The notes: generated from the letters alone by a model not told the origin. A stretch of DNA of 64,000 bases from Streptomonospora nanhaiensis (GCF_026642255.1 NZ_CP113264.1:5580001-5644000); one strand, 5' to 3'. Counted from the first letter of the stretch, positions 51,033-59,706 are shown. Numbers and translations are program-made.

Positions 51033-52205
51033 TCAACCGGTTCTCCGTGGCCGGTGAACCGGGGAGCGGTTTCCGACCGGGCGGACCGGAGGTCCCCGGG
51101 CCGGGGTGGACGTACCCCCGCCCTGCGGTCGGCGGCTGCGCGGAGCGGCCGGGCGCACGGCCCGTTCCCCCCGCCGGGGACGGACCTGTCCACCCCCGCT
51201 CCGGAGCCGGTCCGCGGCGCCGGGGCCGGGAACACGTGCGGCATGGCTTCCCACGACCCCGGGGACGGTGCCTCCGGGAAGGCCGGGCCCTCCCTCGGAC
51301 CGGTCCGGTGAGGGGACGGGGGAGTTCTCGTCGTGGACGGCGGCGCGGTCCCCGGCCGGCCCGGCGTCAGCGGCCCCGCGCGGGAGGCTGCCCATGAGCC
51401 CGGCCGGGCCGACGGCCTTGCCCGGGTACCGCGGCGCGCCGTGGTCGACCACCAGCACCGGCGGCGCGCTCCCGACGTCGAAGCGGAGCCAGGCCGCGGT
51501 TCCGGACTCGTCGCGTTCACCGAGCCGGAGGTGGAGGTGGGACTCCCCGTTGTCCACGGCCCACCGGTAGGCCTCGGTGACGTCGAACTCCACGCCCCCG
51601 TCCACGGGGCAGGCGGCCTGCCCTCCCGTGATGCTCCGGGTGTCGAGCAGGGCGCGGGCCTCGGGCTGGTCGTTCCAGGTGGTCCCTCCGTGGAAGGGGT
51701 CGACCCGGTGCACCTGCGCGTAGGAGGTGCTGTCGCAGTCGTAGGACCACACCACCTCGGTACGGAGCACCGCGGAGTCGACGACGGCGCCGGGGCCGGG
51801 CGCGACCGGGAACCGGAACAGGGCCCTGCGGGTGTAGACGCGGTCCCAGGCGAGGCGCCCCGTGCCCACGCTGGCGGTCTCGGCGCCGCCGTAGGACCGG
51901 TCGGGGAAGGCCCGGTCGACGTAGGTCCACGCGGAACTCCCGGCTTCGGCCCGGCCTCCGCCGGAGCGCACCTGTTCGGGAGGGCCGTCGGCGTCGGAGC
52001 CGGTCGGCCCGGGGGCTCCGTCGGCCGGGTCGGTGCTCCCCCGCGCGCCGCTCAGCTCCTCCCGGGCGCCGCGCTCCCCGGAGGCGACCGGCCCGCCGGC
52101 GGCCGGGGCCTCATCGTCGGCCGCGACCGGGGCGGCGGCCAGCAGCGAGAGGACCAGGGCGAAAATCGCACAGGCCGTCGTCGCACGGGGCAGGGAACGA
52201 CGCAT
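51033..52205 (-). pseudogene. DNRLRE-domain secreted protein, apparently truncated
   Basis: The frame encodes 390 residues. Residues 1-29 are a signal peptide (IFALVLSLLAAAPVAADD). After a Pro/Gly linker, residues about 90-265 form a DNRLRE domain: AWTYVDRAFPDRSYGG, RALFRFPV, WSYDCDSTSYAQVHRVD, GGTTWNDQP, GVEFDVTEAYRWAVDNG and LVVDHGAP. This domain normally sits near the start of very large secreted, RHS- or LamG-containing proteins. Here everything after about residue 270 is low-complexity and non-coding in character. The most likely reading is a gene that lost its 3' part. No good ribosome binding site precedes the ATG. Confidence 0.55.
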
Positions 52206-52875
52206 GACGGGGGGTGCCTACACATTCCGACTATGACCGAAAAAGAATACGGGCGGGACATGCGGGCCCCGCTCCGACAACCAGGAAGTTATCAAATTCC
52301 CGCAGCGGCCCACAAATCCCAGCGGCATAAATACAGACCAAAAACAGAATTACTACCACCGGAAACACGGTGCCATCCGTAACGACCTCCGCACAGAAGA
52401 AATCGAACTCATGATCGACCTTTAATCGGCGACCATAGAACTGCGCTTCACGTCGGTCCGAAAATCGGCCGCTTCCCGGGGTTCAGGGACACACGCCCTC
52501 CGCGACAGCGCCTCGCGAGGGAGGGGCGTCCGTGCCCCGGCCGCTCCGGCGGGTCCGCCATGACACGGCGGTCGCCCCGCGAACCGGGGTGCTTGTTCCG
52601 TTCCGCCTCCCCGCCGTCATTCCCGGGCAGCGCGGCGGCGGGTCGTGGAAGCGCGGCGTCCAGAAGACGGACCTGGCCGGTCGGACAGCACTCCACGCCC
52701 GACGGGGATCCGCCTTTGACAGAAACCCCTTATCCGCAGACTCTTTTCGGAAATCCGGAAAACGCATATACGTCGGTATCGATGGTCGGGCGCTCTTTCC
52801 GCCGCCCCGTCCCGGCCGGACGCCGTGGGGCGGGCCCGGTCGCCTCCGGCTCCCGCCGGGACGGCCTCCCGGGGC
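52206..52875. other. Long non-coding stretch with an AT-rich island
   Basis: A 670-base region. The first 250 bases (about 52230-52450) are strikingly AT-rich for this genome and contain an uninitiated frame discussed in the findings. The rest is normal GC but has no credible gene. It may hold the promoter of the truncated DNRLRE gene. Confidence 0.45.
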
Positions 52876-53142
52876 TCACCCCTCGTCGGCGTCGTCCTCG
52901 GACCGTTCCCCGGGTGGGCGGATGCGGCTGGCGAGCCGGTAGTCGGCGCGGATGTCCTCGTAGACGACCCCGGTCATGACGGGCCGGGGAAGTCCCGAGC
53001 GGTCGCTGCCGGCGGCCCCCTCCTGGTTCGGCTCCCCCCAGGGCCGGGACACGACCTCCGGGGCCTCGTGGAAGACCAGCTCGTCCGCGGTCGCGGAGGC
53101 GCTGATCTCCACGTCGTACTCGGTTCGTTTCCGGTCACCCAT
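52876..53142 (-). CDS. Small hypothetical protein next to repeat protein
   Basis: An 88-residue soluble protein I do not recognise. It begins MGDRKRTEYDVEISASATADELVFHEAPEV, has a short conserved-looking segment RSGLPRPVMTGVVYEDIRADYRLASRI, and ends in acidic residues. There is no membrane segment. It starts 62 bases after the stop of the 11-residue-repeat protein on the same strand and is likely its operon partner. Confidence 0.6.
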   Translation of the reverse strand: MGDRKRTEYDVEISASATADELVFHEAPEVVSRPWGEPNQEGAAGSDRSGLPRPVMTGVVYEDIRADYRLASRIRPPGERSEDDADEG

Positions 53143-53204
53143 GGTCTCCACCCCCGTCTGCCGCCGGGCGGGTCCGCGTCCACCGGGCCAGGCGGCCCCG
53201 GGCC

Positions 53205-54164
53205 CTACTTCCGGGCCCTGCCGCCGGTGCCCTTGGCCGTGCCCCCGGCGCCCTTCCCTGTACTCTTCGCCGCGCCCTTCGCCGCGGTCCCGGCGCCCTT
53301 CGCGGCACTCCCGGCGCCCTTGGCCGCGGCCCCGGCACCCTGGCCGGCGCTCTTCGCCGCGCTGCCCGCACCCTTGCCGACGTCCTTCGCAGCGGCCCCG
53401 GCATCCTCGGCCGCGCCGCCCACGCCCCTGCCGACGTCCTCCGCAGCGCTTCCGGCTCCCGCGCCGACGCCCTCCGTCGCCTTCCCCGCCCCCGTGCCGA
53501 CGTCCTGCACCGCGCTGCCGGCTCCCGCGCCGACCTCCTCGACCGCGCTCCCCGCACCGGCGCCGACGTCCTCCACGGCCTTCCCCGCGCCCCGGCCCAC
53601 GCCCTCCACGGCGCCTCCGGCGCCCCGGCCCAGGGCCCCCACGGCCTGTCCCGCACCGCCCGCGACCTGCTCGAGCGAGGTCCCCACACCCCGGGTCACC
53701 TGCTCGAGGATCTGCGGGTTCGTGTCGATGGTCTGCAGCACCCGGGTGATGATGTCCCGGACGTTGTCGAGCCGGACCTTGAGCAGGGCCTGGGCCTCGA
53801 CGCCCTTGATGTTCAGGTGGACGCGGCCGAGTTCGACGTCCGCCCCCACCTTCAGTTTGAGCAGGTCCAGCACCTCGGCCTGGAGCGAGACGGAGGCCAG
53901 GAGGTTCTCGACCTCGAGCTCGATCTCGTCGACCTTCAGAACCGGCACGTCGAGGAGCACGTCCGTCTCCTCTCTGCCTGGGTCCCGGTGGACGTCCTCC
54001 CGGAGGGGCTCCAGTTCCTCCTCCGCACCGTCGGACCGCCTCGCCCGCGCGGTCCCCGGCTTCGCGGTCCCCTCGTCCGGGGCATCGCCCTTCCCTGTTC
54101 TCCTGCCGCCGGAGCGCGTGGTCCGCTCCTTGCCCTTGCCGGTCTCCTGGGGACTCTGGTTCAC
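53205..54164 (-). CDS. LEA/phasin-like protein with 11-residue amphipathic repeats
   Basis: A 319-residue protein. Residues 1-65 are polar and disordered. Residues about 67-160 form a compact domain with alternating hydrophobics (VLLDVPVLKVDEIELEVENLLASVSLQA, LKVGADVELGRVHLNIKGVEAQALLKVRLDNV). Residues about 160-319 are about a dozen 11-residue units such as GAGAGSAVEEV, some shortened to seven. Early units carry Glu/Asp and later units carry Lys, so charge runs from acidic to basic, ending GGRARK. Eleven-residue periodicity is typical of LEA proteins and other surface-binding amphipathic helices. Function unknown. The GTG start is uncertain. Confidence 0.7.
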   Translation of the reverse strand: MNQSPQETGKGKERTTRSGGRRTGKGDAPDEGTAKPGTARARRSDGAEEELEPLREDVHRDPGREETDVLLDVPVLKVDEIELEVENLLASVSLQAEVLDLLKLKVGADVELGRVHLNIKGVEAQALLKVRLDNVRDIITRVLQTIDTNPQILEQVTRGVGTSLEQVAGGAGQAVGALGRGAGGAVEGVGRGAGKAVEDVGAGAGSAVEEVGAGAGSAVQDVGTGAGKATEGVGAGAGSAAEDVGRGVGGAAEDAGAAAKDVGKGAGSAAKSAGQGAGAAAKGAGSAAKGAGTAAKGAAKSTGKGAGGTAKGTGGRARK

Positions 54165-54415
54165 CGTGTCGGCACCCTTCTGCGTGGTCCGGGCGCACCC
54201 GGCCGTCCCCGCGCCCTCCCGGGGATGCGGTCCGCCCGTCGTCCATGGCGCGAACACCCGCACCGAACGCCCTGTTCACCGCCGCTCGGGAAGCGCGGGT
54301 GTGTCCGCCCCCTGTACCCGCGACCGCCGCCGGAAAAACCGTTCCCCCTGCTCAGGGCGTCTCCTGCGACTCCGTCCCGGCGCTCCCCGGCGGTGCGTCC
54401 CACGCCCGGAGCGGC

Positions 54416-54742
54416 TCAGGGCGGCGCCCCCGCCGACCCCCGGCCGCCGAGGCGGCGCAGCGCCTCCTCCCAACGGCTCCGGCGCTCGTCACCGGTGAGC
54501 TCCCACCAGGGGGTCCCGCGTTCGCCCAGGCCCTCCTTGGCCAGGGCCACCCGGGACCGGGCCAGCCGCTCCGCCCCGGGATCCCGCGAGCGCAGCGCCG
54601 CCGCCACGTCCCTGCGGGCCGACATCAGGTGGCCGACCAGGTCCTCGCGCACCCCGTCCGGCAGGTCGGGGTCGCTCGCCCGCCACCGCCGGCCGCCGAT
54701 CACGACGTGGCGGCCGTCGGCGGTGCGTTCGGGTTCCCGCAT
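54416..54742 (-). CDS. Small conserved actinobacterial protein (labelled biopolymer transporter Tol in relatives)
   Basis: A 108-residue soluble protein starting MREPERTADGRHVVIGGRRWRASDP. It continues with a helical RREDLVGHLMSARR-like segment (actual residues VREDLVGHLMSARRDVAAALRS) and the ending LGERGTPWWELTGDERRSRWEEALRRL. Streptomycete relatives often carry the label biopolymer transporter Tol, but nothing in the sequence supports a transporter. It lies 116 bases downstream of the ornithine cyclodeaminase gene on the same strand. Confidence 0.7.
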   Translation of the reverse strand: MREPERTADGRHVVIGGRRWRASDPDLPDGVREDLVGHLMSARRDVAAALRSRDPGAERLARSRVALAKEGLGERGTPWWELTGDERRSRWEEALRRLGGRGSAGAPP

Positions 54743-54858
54743 GTCGGGAAACCTGCCCCGTGGCGCGGGAGGCCACACCGGCCGCTGACCGGCCGGGCGC
54801 CCTCCGCCCGTCCCCGCGGGCCGGGGGCGGCGCCGTGCACGCCCCCGGCGCCACCGGC

Positions 54859-55791
54859 TCAGCGGGCGGGGGCCACGCCCACCGCCACGGCGAGGTCCTG
54901 CCAGGACATGCCGGACCCCTTGAACACGTTGGGGCGGTCGGTGCTGCGGTGCGCCTCCCCGCGCACGAGGGGTGCGAGGCCGACGAGGTCCTCTGCGGTG
55001 AGCGTCCCCTCGCCGATCGCGAGCACGACGTCGCCGCACTCGCGCAGCGCGGCGCCGCGCTCCTCGACGACGACGTGGGAACGTCCCATCAGTGCCGCGT
55101 CGAGTTCGCGGCGGTCCGGTTCGTGGGAACCGATGGCGACCACGCAGGCGCCGTCGCGGACGAGGGAGCCGTCGAACAGGGGCTCGGCGGCGGACGTCGC
55201 GCACACGACGATGTCGGCGTCCGCGACGTCGGCGGCGGTGCCGGCCTCCGCCGTGATGCCGTGCGCGGCGATCTCGGCGAGGGCGGACGCGACCTTGCCG
55301 GGGGTACGGCCGATCAGCCGGACGTCGGCGAGGTCCCGGATCCCCGCGATCGCCACGGTGTGCGAGACGGCCTGCGGACCGGTCCCGAACACGACGAGCC
55401 GGGAGGCGTCGGGCGCGGCGAGCCGGTCGGCGGCCACGGCGGAGGTGGCCGGCGTGCGCAGCGAGGTGAGGGCGACGCCGTCGACGAGCAGGCGCGGTGT
55501 CAGCGTCCGCGCGTCCATGAGCATGTAGACGGCCTGGATCCGCGGGAGTCCGCGCCCGGGGTTGTCCGGGGACACGGACGCGATCTTGACGCCGACCCAC
55601 TCCCCCAGCGTCGAGGGCATGAGCAGCAGGTGGCCCTCCCCTGCCGGGGCGTGGGCGCGGGCCGGGTCCCCGGCCGGGTCGAAGCCGTCGAGCAGAGCGC
55701 TCTCGACCAGTTCCCGTGCGCGCGAGGGGCTGATCCGGGCGCGGACCTCCTCCGCGTCGACGAGGGGCAGGCCGGCGGGTGCGGGGTTCAT
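54859..55791 (-). CDS. Ornithine cyclodeaminase/mu-crystallin family protein
   Basis: A 310-residue NAD(P)-binding enzyme. The N-terminal domain has LVDAEEVRARISPSRARELVESAL and VGVKIASVSPDNPGRGLPRIQAVYMLMDA. The Rossmann motif is VVFGTGPQAVSHTVAI, and DADIVVCATSAAEPLFDGSLV follows. Family members include ornithine cyclodeaminase, alanine dehydrogenase and cyclic imine reductases, and the substrate here is open. The start overlaps the transporter stop by four bases, so the two are translationally coupled. The GntR regulator lies upstream. Together they suggest uptake and conversion of one amino acid. Confidence 0.9.
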   Translation of the reverse strand: MNPAPAGLPLVDAEEVRARISPSRARELVESALLDGFDPAGDPARAHAPAGEGHLLLMPSTLGEWVGVKIASVSPDNPGRGLPRIQAVYMLMDARTLTPRLLVDGVALTSLRTPATSAVAADRLAAPDASRLVVFGTGPQAVSHTVAIAGIRDLADVRLIGRTPGKVASALAEIAAHGITAEAGTAADVADADIVVCATSAAEPLFDGSLVRDGACVVAIGSHEPDRRELDAALMGRSHVVVEERGAALRECGDVVLAIGEGTLTAEDLVGLAPLVRGEAHRSTDRPNVFKGSGMSWQDLAVAVGVAPAR

Positions 55792-57122
55792 GGGGTCACC
55801 TTGTCGTTCTCTCTGGCGGCGATCGCCGCGGACTCCTTGCGCACGATCCGTCCGGAGAGCGAGACCGCGCAGATCGAGATGGCCGCCAGGACCACCAGGT
55901 ACGCGGCGATGGGCCACCAGGCGCCGTCGAACCGGGCGAGCAGCCAGGTCGCCAGGAGCGGCGCGGTGCCGCCGGCGAGGGCCGCGCCGACCTGGTAGCC
56001 GAGGGTCACACCGGTGTAGCGGACGCGCGTCGTGAAGATCTCCGAGGTCAGGGTGCCGAGGGTCGCGGTGACCGGGGGCCACACGAGGCCGAGGCTGATC
56101 ACGACTGCCGCGTACACGGCCCAGTCCATCCGGAGGTCGAGCAGCATGAAGAAGGGGGCCGCGAAGGCGGCGATGAGCACCGCGCCCCCGAGGAACACGG
56201 CGGGGCGGCCGAGCCGGTCGGAGAGCCTGCCCATGAGCAGGATGCCGAAGGTGCTGACGAGGGCCCCGGCGCTCACGGCGTTGAGGACGACGGACTGCTC
56301 CATGTCGAGCGTGCCCGTGGCGTAGCTGACGACGAACGTCGCGAAGATGTAGAACGGCGCGGTCTCGACGACCTTGGCGCCGACGGCCACGAGCACGGAA
56401 CGCCAGTGGTCGCGGAGCGTGTCGATGATCGGCAGCTTGGCGACGTCGCCGCTCTCCTTGGCCTCGCGGAACGCCGGGGTCTCGGCGAGGCCCTTGCGGA
56501 TCCACAGGCCGACGAAGACGAGGACGACGCTGGCGACGAACGGGATGCGCCAGCCCCAGGACTCGAACGCGGCCGCGGGCATGAGGCTCACGAGCGCGAA
56601 GGCGACCGTGGACATCAGCATGCCGATGGTGATGCCGGTCTGGGGCACGGAGCCGAAGAAGCCCCGGCGGTTCTCGGGCGCGTACTCGTAGGCGAGGAGG
56701 AGGGCGCCGCCCCACTCGCCGCCGATCGCCAGGCCCTGGACCACGCGGCAGAGGATCAGCAGGACCGGGGCGAGGACGCCGACCTGGTCGTAGTTGGGCA
56801 GCAGGCCGATCGCCACGGTGGCGCCGCCCATGAGCGACAGGGTGATGACGAGGGTCTTCTTGCGGCCGATGCGGTCGCCGATGTGGGAGAAGACGATGCC
56901 GCCGAACGGCCGGATGAAGAAGGTCAGCGACAGCGACAGGTACGACAGCATCAACGAGATCAGGGGGTCGTCGTTGGGGAAGAACTGCTTGTCGAAGATC
57001 AGCGCGGCGGCTGTCGCGTAGAGGAAGAAGTCGAACCACTCGATGGTGCTGCCGCTGAGGCTGCCGATGAGCACCCGGCGGTTGGTGGCCGGTTTTCCGA
57101 CCGTGGACTGTTGCGGTGACAC
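55788..57122 (-). CDS. MFS transporter, metabolite:H+ symporter (ProP/ShiA-like) family
   Basis: A 444-residue transporter with twelve membrane helices. GSTIEWFDFFLYATAAALIF and GRKKTLVITLSLMGGATVAIGLLP, then VVQGLAIGGEWGGALLLAYEYAP, are hallmarks of the MHS family that imports osmolytes, shikimate, citrate or amino acids. AGGAG six bases before the GTG at 57122 decides the start. It is coupled to the ornithine cyclodeaminase gene by a 4-base overlap. The promoter region carries an inverted repeat likely bound by the upstream GntR regulator. Confidence 0.92.
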   Translation of the reverse strand: MSPQQSTVGKPATNRRVLIGSLSGSTIEWFDFFLYATAAALIFDKQFFPNDDPLISLMLSYLSLSLTFFIRPFGGIVFSHIGDRIGRKKTLVITLSLMGGATVAIGLLPNYDQVGVLAPVLLILCRVVQGLAIGGEWGGALLLAYEYAPENRRGFFGSVPQTGITIGMLMSTVAFALVSLMPAAAFESWGWRIPFVASVVLVFVGLWIRKGLAETPAFREAKESGDVAKLPIIDTLRDHWRSVLVAVGAKVVETAPFYIFATFVVSYATGTLDMEQSVVLNAVSAGALVSTFGILLMGRLSDRLGRPAVFLGGAVLIAAFAAPFFMLLDLRMDWAVYAAVVISLGLVWPPVTATLGTLTSEIFTTRVRYTGVTLGYQVGAALAGGTAPLLATWLLARFDGAWWPIAAYLVVLAAISICAVSLSGRIVRKESAAIAARENDKVTP

Positions 57123-57175
57123 GCACAACTCCTGGGGGTGGGGGCCGACGTGACGTGGGCCTCACGAAGGGGACT

Positions 57176-57203
57176 AGTGCAACGTACAATTTCACATTGC
57201 ACT
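57176..57203. promoter_or_regulatory. Inverted-repeat operator before the transporter operon
   Basis: AGTGCAA (57176-57182) and TTGCACT (57197-57203) form a perfect 7-bp inverted repeat with 14 bases between. The spacer contains ACGTACAAT, which resembles a FadR-type half-site (ATTGTACGT on the other strand). It is an AT-rich spot upstream of the transporter gene and downstream of the GntR gene, so it fits an operator overlapping the promoter. Confidence 0.6.
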
Positions 57204-57260
57204 TAGGCAAACCCTCGTGACCTGGTCGGTTCCCGGACCGCCGCCGTCGCGGAGGCCGTG

Positions 57261-57953
57261 TCAGGACTCGGGGAGGCCCGCCCAGACCCCGCGCACGTGC
57301 CCGAGGTGGTGCCTCATGAGCGCCTCCGCGCCCGGGGCGTCGCGGGCCTCGACACGGTCCAGCAGGGCGTGGTGCTCCCGGGCCGTGGCGGTGAGGCGCC
57401 CCTCCTGGTGGAGGCGGCGCAGCGCCGACAGGCGCGACATGCCGCGCAGGCGCCGCACCTCCTCGACGATCCGGGCGTTGCCCGCGATGGCGAGCAGCTG
57501 GAGGTGGAAGGCCGTGTCCGCGGCGACGAACTCTCGGAGCTCCCCCGACTCGGCGGTCTCCGTGAGCCGGTCCGCGAGCGGGCGCAGCCGGGCGACCTGC
57601 TCGGCGGTGGCCGTCCCGGCGACACGGCCGACGGTCGGGACCTCGATGAGGGCTCGCAGCTCGATGATCTCGTCGAGCGCGACGTCGCCGAGTTCGACCA
57701 CCCGGTACCCGCGGTGCCGGATCGTCTCGACGAGGCCCTCCCGGGTCAGCTCCATCATGGCCTCCCGGACCGGGGTGGCGGAGACGCCGAGGCGTTCGGC
57801 CAGCGCCGGGGCCGAGTAGATGGTGTCGGGTGCGAGCTCCCCGGCGACCATGGCCTCGCGCAGCACCTGGGTCACCCGGGAGCGGAGGCTCGTGGGCTCG
57901 GCGAGCGACCCGAGGACGGGAGTCGTCCGGGCCCGGCGCGCGTCGATGCTCAT
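57261..57953 (-). CDS. GntR-family regulator, FadR/FCD subfamily
   Basis: A 230-residue regulator. Residues about 20-88 are the winged helix (LRSRVTQVLREAMVAGELAPD, SAPALAERLGVSATPVREAMMELTREGLVE). Residues about 95-225 are the all-helical FCD ligand domain with metal-binding Asp/His positions (AADTAFHLQLLAIAGN, EHHALLDRVEARD, MRHHLGHV). The transporter and cyclodeaminase genes follow on the same strand after 138 bases, with an operator-like repeat between. The effector is probably the transported amino or organic acid. Confidence 0.92.
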   Translation of the reverse strand: MSIDARRARTTPVLGSLAEPTSLRSRVTQVLREAMVAGELAPDTIYSAPALAERLGVSATPVREAMMELTREGLVETIRHRGYRVVELGDVALDEIIELRALIEVPTVGRVAGTATAEQVARLRPLADRLTETAESGELREFVAADTAFHLQLLAIAGNARIVEEVRRLRGMSRLSALRRLHQEGRLTATAREHHALLDRVEARDAPGAEALMRHHLGHVRGVWAGLPES

Positions 57954-58202
57954 GCGGTGCGTTTCCTCCTCGGGCGGGCTCCTGTCGCTCCCAGGATGCC
58001 ACGCTCCCCGCCGGGGCCCGCCGGAGCGGGGGTTCCGGGCCCTTCCCTGCGGTGCTCCGTCCGGCTCCGGAGGCGGCGCCGCGCGCGGTCGGCCCAGGTC
58101 CCCCACGGCATTCCTCGCACTCCCTTGGGTTTGTCCCGGCTCGGACCCGGGCAGCGGCACGAGTGCGGCACGAGCAAGGTCCGCGACCACAAGGGAGACG
58201 AC

Positions 58203-58421
58203 ATGATCCGCAAGCTGTCCGAACTGGGCGTCACCTCCGAAATGGCCTACTGCGCGGGCGCAGCGTCCATCGGCCTGACCATTCTGACGTGGCTGGCGTC
58301 CAAGAAGAAGGAGGACGCCGGCAAGGACGCGGCCGAGCGCAAGGGCCTGTTCGTCGGTGAGTGGGCGCCGACCTTTTTCGCGCTCGGGGTGGCGCTCAGG
58401 CTCGAAGAGGCCAAGAAGTAG
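58203..58421 (+). CDS. Small conserved membrane protein, hypothetical
   Basis: A 72-residue protein with a hydrophobic stretch at about 14-32 (MAYCAGAASIGLTILTWLA), a Lys/Asp-rich middle and a second hydrophobic stretch in GLFVGEWAPTFFALGVALRLEE. GGGAG before the ATG is a good ribosome binding site. Similar small proteins are widespread in streptomycetes, but no function is known to me. A strong terminator follows 45 bases after the stop, so the gene is its own transcription unit. Confidence 0.75.
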   Translation: MIRKLSELGVTSEMAYCAGAASIGLTILTWLASKKKEDAGKDAAERKGLFVGEWAPTFFALGVALRLEEAKK

Positions 58422-58465
58422 GGCCGCACAGCAGAGCGGGCCCCGTCGCGAGCTTCGCGGACGGC

Positions 58466-58493
58466 AAGCCCGGCCGGTCTCCCGGCCGGGCTT
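58466..58493 (+). terminator. Terminator after small membrane protein gene
   Basis: AAGCCCGGCCGG (58466-58477) and its complement (58482-58493) form a perfect 12-bp stem with a TCTC loop. Confidence 0.75.
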
Positions 58494-58497
58494 CGGC

Positions 58498-58700
58498 GTG
58501 TCCGGCGCGGCGGTCCGGGACCTGCGCTCCGCGGAGTCGGTGCTGCGCCGCGCCGCCCGCGAGATCGACGACCACCCCCTGGACGCCGCCCGCGGCGCCG
58601 TGCTCTCCGCGAGGGTGCGCGCGGTCGTCGCCGGGGCCTGCGCCGGTGTGCTCCCGCGGGGATCCGTGGGGAGGGCGGGGTTCCCGTGTGCGGCCGGGCC
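58498..58700 (+). pseudogene. Possible acyl-CoA dehydrogenase C-terminal remnant
   Basis: The frame from a GTG at 58498 reads VRDLRSAESVLRRAAREIDD, HPLDAARGAVLSARVRAVVA, GACAGVL. This pattern of a helical pair ending in a Cys/Ala-rich helix resembles the end of some actinobacterial acyl-CoA dehydrogenases. It then decays into low-complexity sequence. The match is from memory and weak. Confidence 0.25.
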
Positions 58701-58752
58701 GGCGCCCGGTCGGGAGGTCCCGGGGACGGGGACGGGGACGGAGACGCGGGAC

Positions 58753-58782
58753 GGCCCCGCACGGTGGGTACCGTGCGGGGCC
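58753..58782. terminator. GC hairpin
   Basis: GGCCCCGCACGGT (58753-58765) and its complement (58770-58782) form a perfect 13-bp stem with a 4-base loop. It could terminate the minus-strand frame at 58862-59158. Confidence 0.55.
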
Positions 58783-58861
58783 GTGCCTTCCCGCTGTGTT
58801 CGGCCTCAGTGTGCCGGGCGGGCACCCGAACGCGGGAAGTCCGGTGCGGCGTCGTCCCGGG

Positions 58862-59158
58862 TCACCGAATCCTTCGGCTCCGGGCGAGGCCGCTGAGCCA
58901 GCTGAGGGGGCTCCTGCGGGGCCGGCGGCCGCGCGGAGGGGTCCTGCCGGCCGGGAACCGCAGCGGGTTCCCGGGGCCGGGCGTCCGCACGGGGCGGCCG
59001 GGCCGCCCCAGGGGGCCGCCTCCACGGGCCAGCGGGTTGCGCCCCGGCGCCAGCGGATTGCGTCCGCGTGCCAGGGGTGTGCGGGCGGCGGGTCGCCGTC
59101 GCGCCGACGGAGCCCACTTGGCGGTCAGGCTCCTGGCCTTCCTCAGGGGGTTCCTCAT
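58862..59158 (-). CDS. Small Arg/Pro-rich protein, doubtful
   Basis: A possible 98-residue basic protein starting MRNPLRKARSLTAKWAPSAR. It has repeated RNPLAPGRNPLARGG-like units and ends in SWLSGLARSRRIR. A strong GGAGGAG lies at proper distance before the ATG, and third positions are mostly G or C, which argue for a gene. The strange composition argues against one. No family is recognised. A hairpin lies downstream. Confidence 0.35.
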   Translation of the reverse strand: MRNPLRKARSLTAKWAPSARRRPAARTPLARGRNPLAPGRNPLARGGGPLGRPGRPVRTPGPGNPLRFPAGRTPPRGRRPRRSPLSWLSGLARSRRIR

Positions 59159-59161
59159 CAC

Positions 59162-59706
59162 GGTTCTCCTCCTCGTCAGCGCGGAACCGCGCTGTCTCGG
59201 TCGGTTCGTGGCGGCGTCGTCACCGCAGATCTCCCGGGCGCGGTCACCTCATCGCGGCGCCGAAGGGCGCCGGGGTCGTTCTCCCGAGGGCTCCCTACCG
59301 AGTCTGTCCCCGGTCCTCGGCCCCCGCGGTGCGCCGACCGCGCTCCCACCGTCGGCGGGGCCCGCGGGCCCTCGCCGGTCGGAGGACGACGGGCCGCGCT
59401 CCGTGAGCGGTGCCCTGCGCCTCCTCGCCGTCCTCACAGGGAACGTGCGGTACGGAAGGGAGAAATAATCACGAAAAAGATACTTTTTTCATGCTCATCT
59501 GCCTTGCTACCCCAACGTGTGGTAATGATGCGGTTTCTTTGAGGAAAGCTCGTACGGCGGCGTACCCGGATCCGCCGGAGGAGGGGAGCCGGGCGGGATC
59601 ACCGCAGCTCGGAGCCCCCGTGGCCGGCTCCCGCGCCCTCACGAGATTTTCTGCCGCGCCGGCGCCCGGGACCCGTCCCCCGGCGGGTCCGGGGCGGGAA
59701 CCCCGC
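59162..59706. other. Intergenic region with AT-rich spot
   Basis: A 545-base region without a credible gene. An AT-rich spot at 59462-59500 contains the near-palindrome GAAAAAG-ATA-CTTTTTTC, which could be a promoter or operator for the minus-strand frame downstream. Confidence 0.35.

Larger units (their letters stand above)
58422..58861. other. Non-coding stretch with two hairpins and a possible gene remnant
   Basis: A 440-base region. It contains the terminator at 58466-58493, a short frame that looks like an acyl-CoA dehydrogenase C-terminus, and a second hairpin at 58753-58782. Confidence 0.45.

Noticed and set aside
50699..51397. 232-residue plus-strand frame in the decayed region
   Set aside because: The translation is Arg/Pro-rich throughout with no start signal or family features.
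49992..52450. Integrated element using the tRNA-His 3' end as attachment site
   Set aside because: No second copy of the tRNA 3' sequence and no integrase or other mobile gene is visible downstream.
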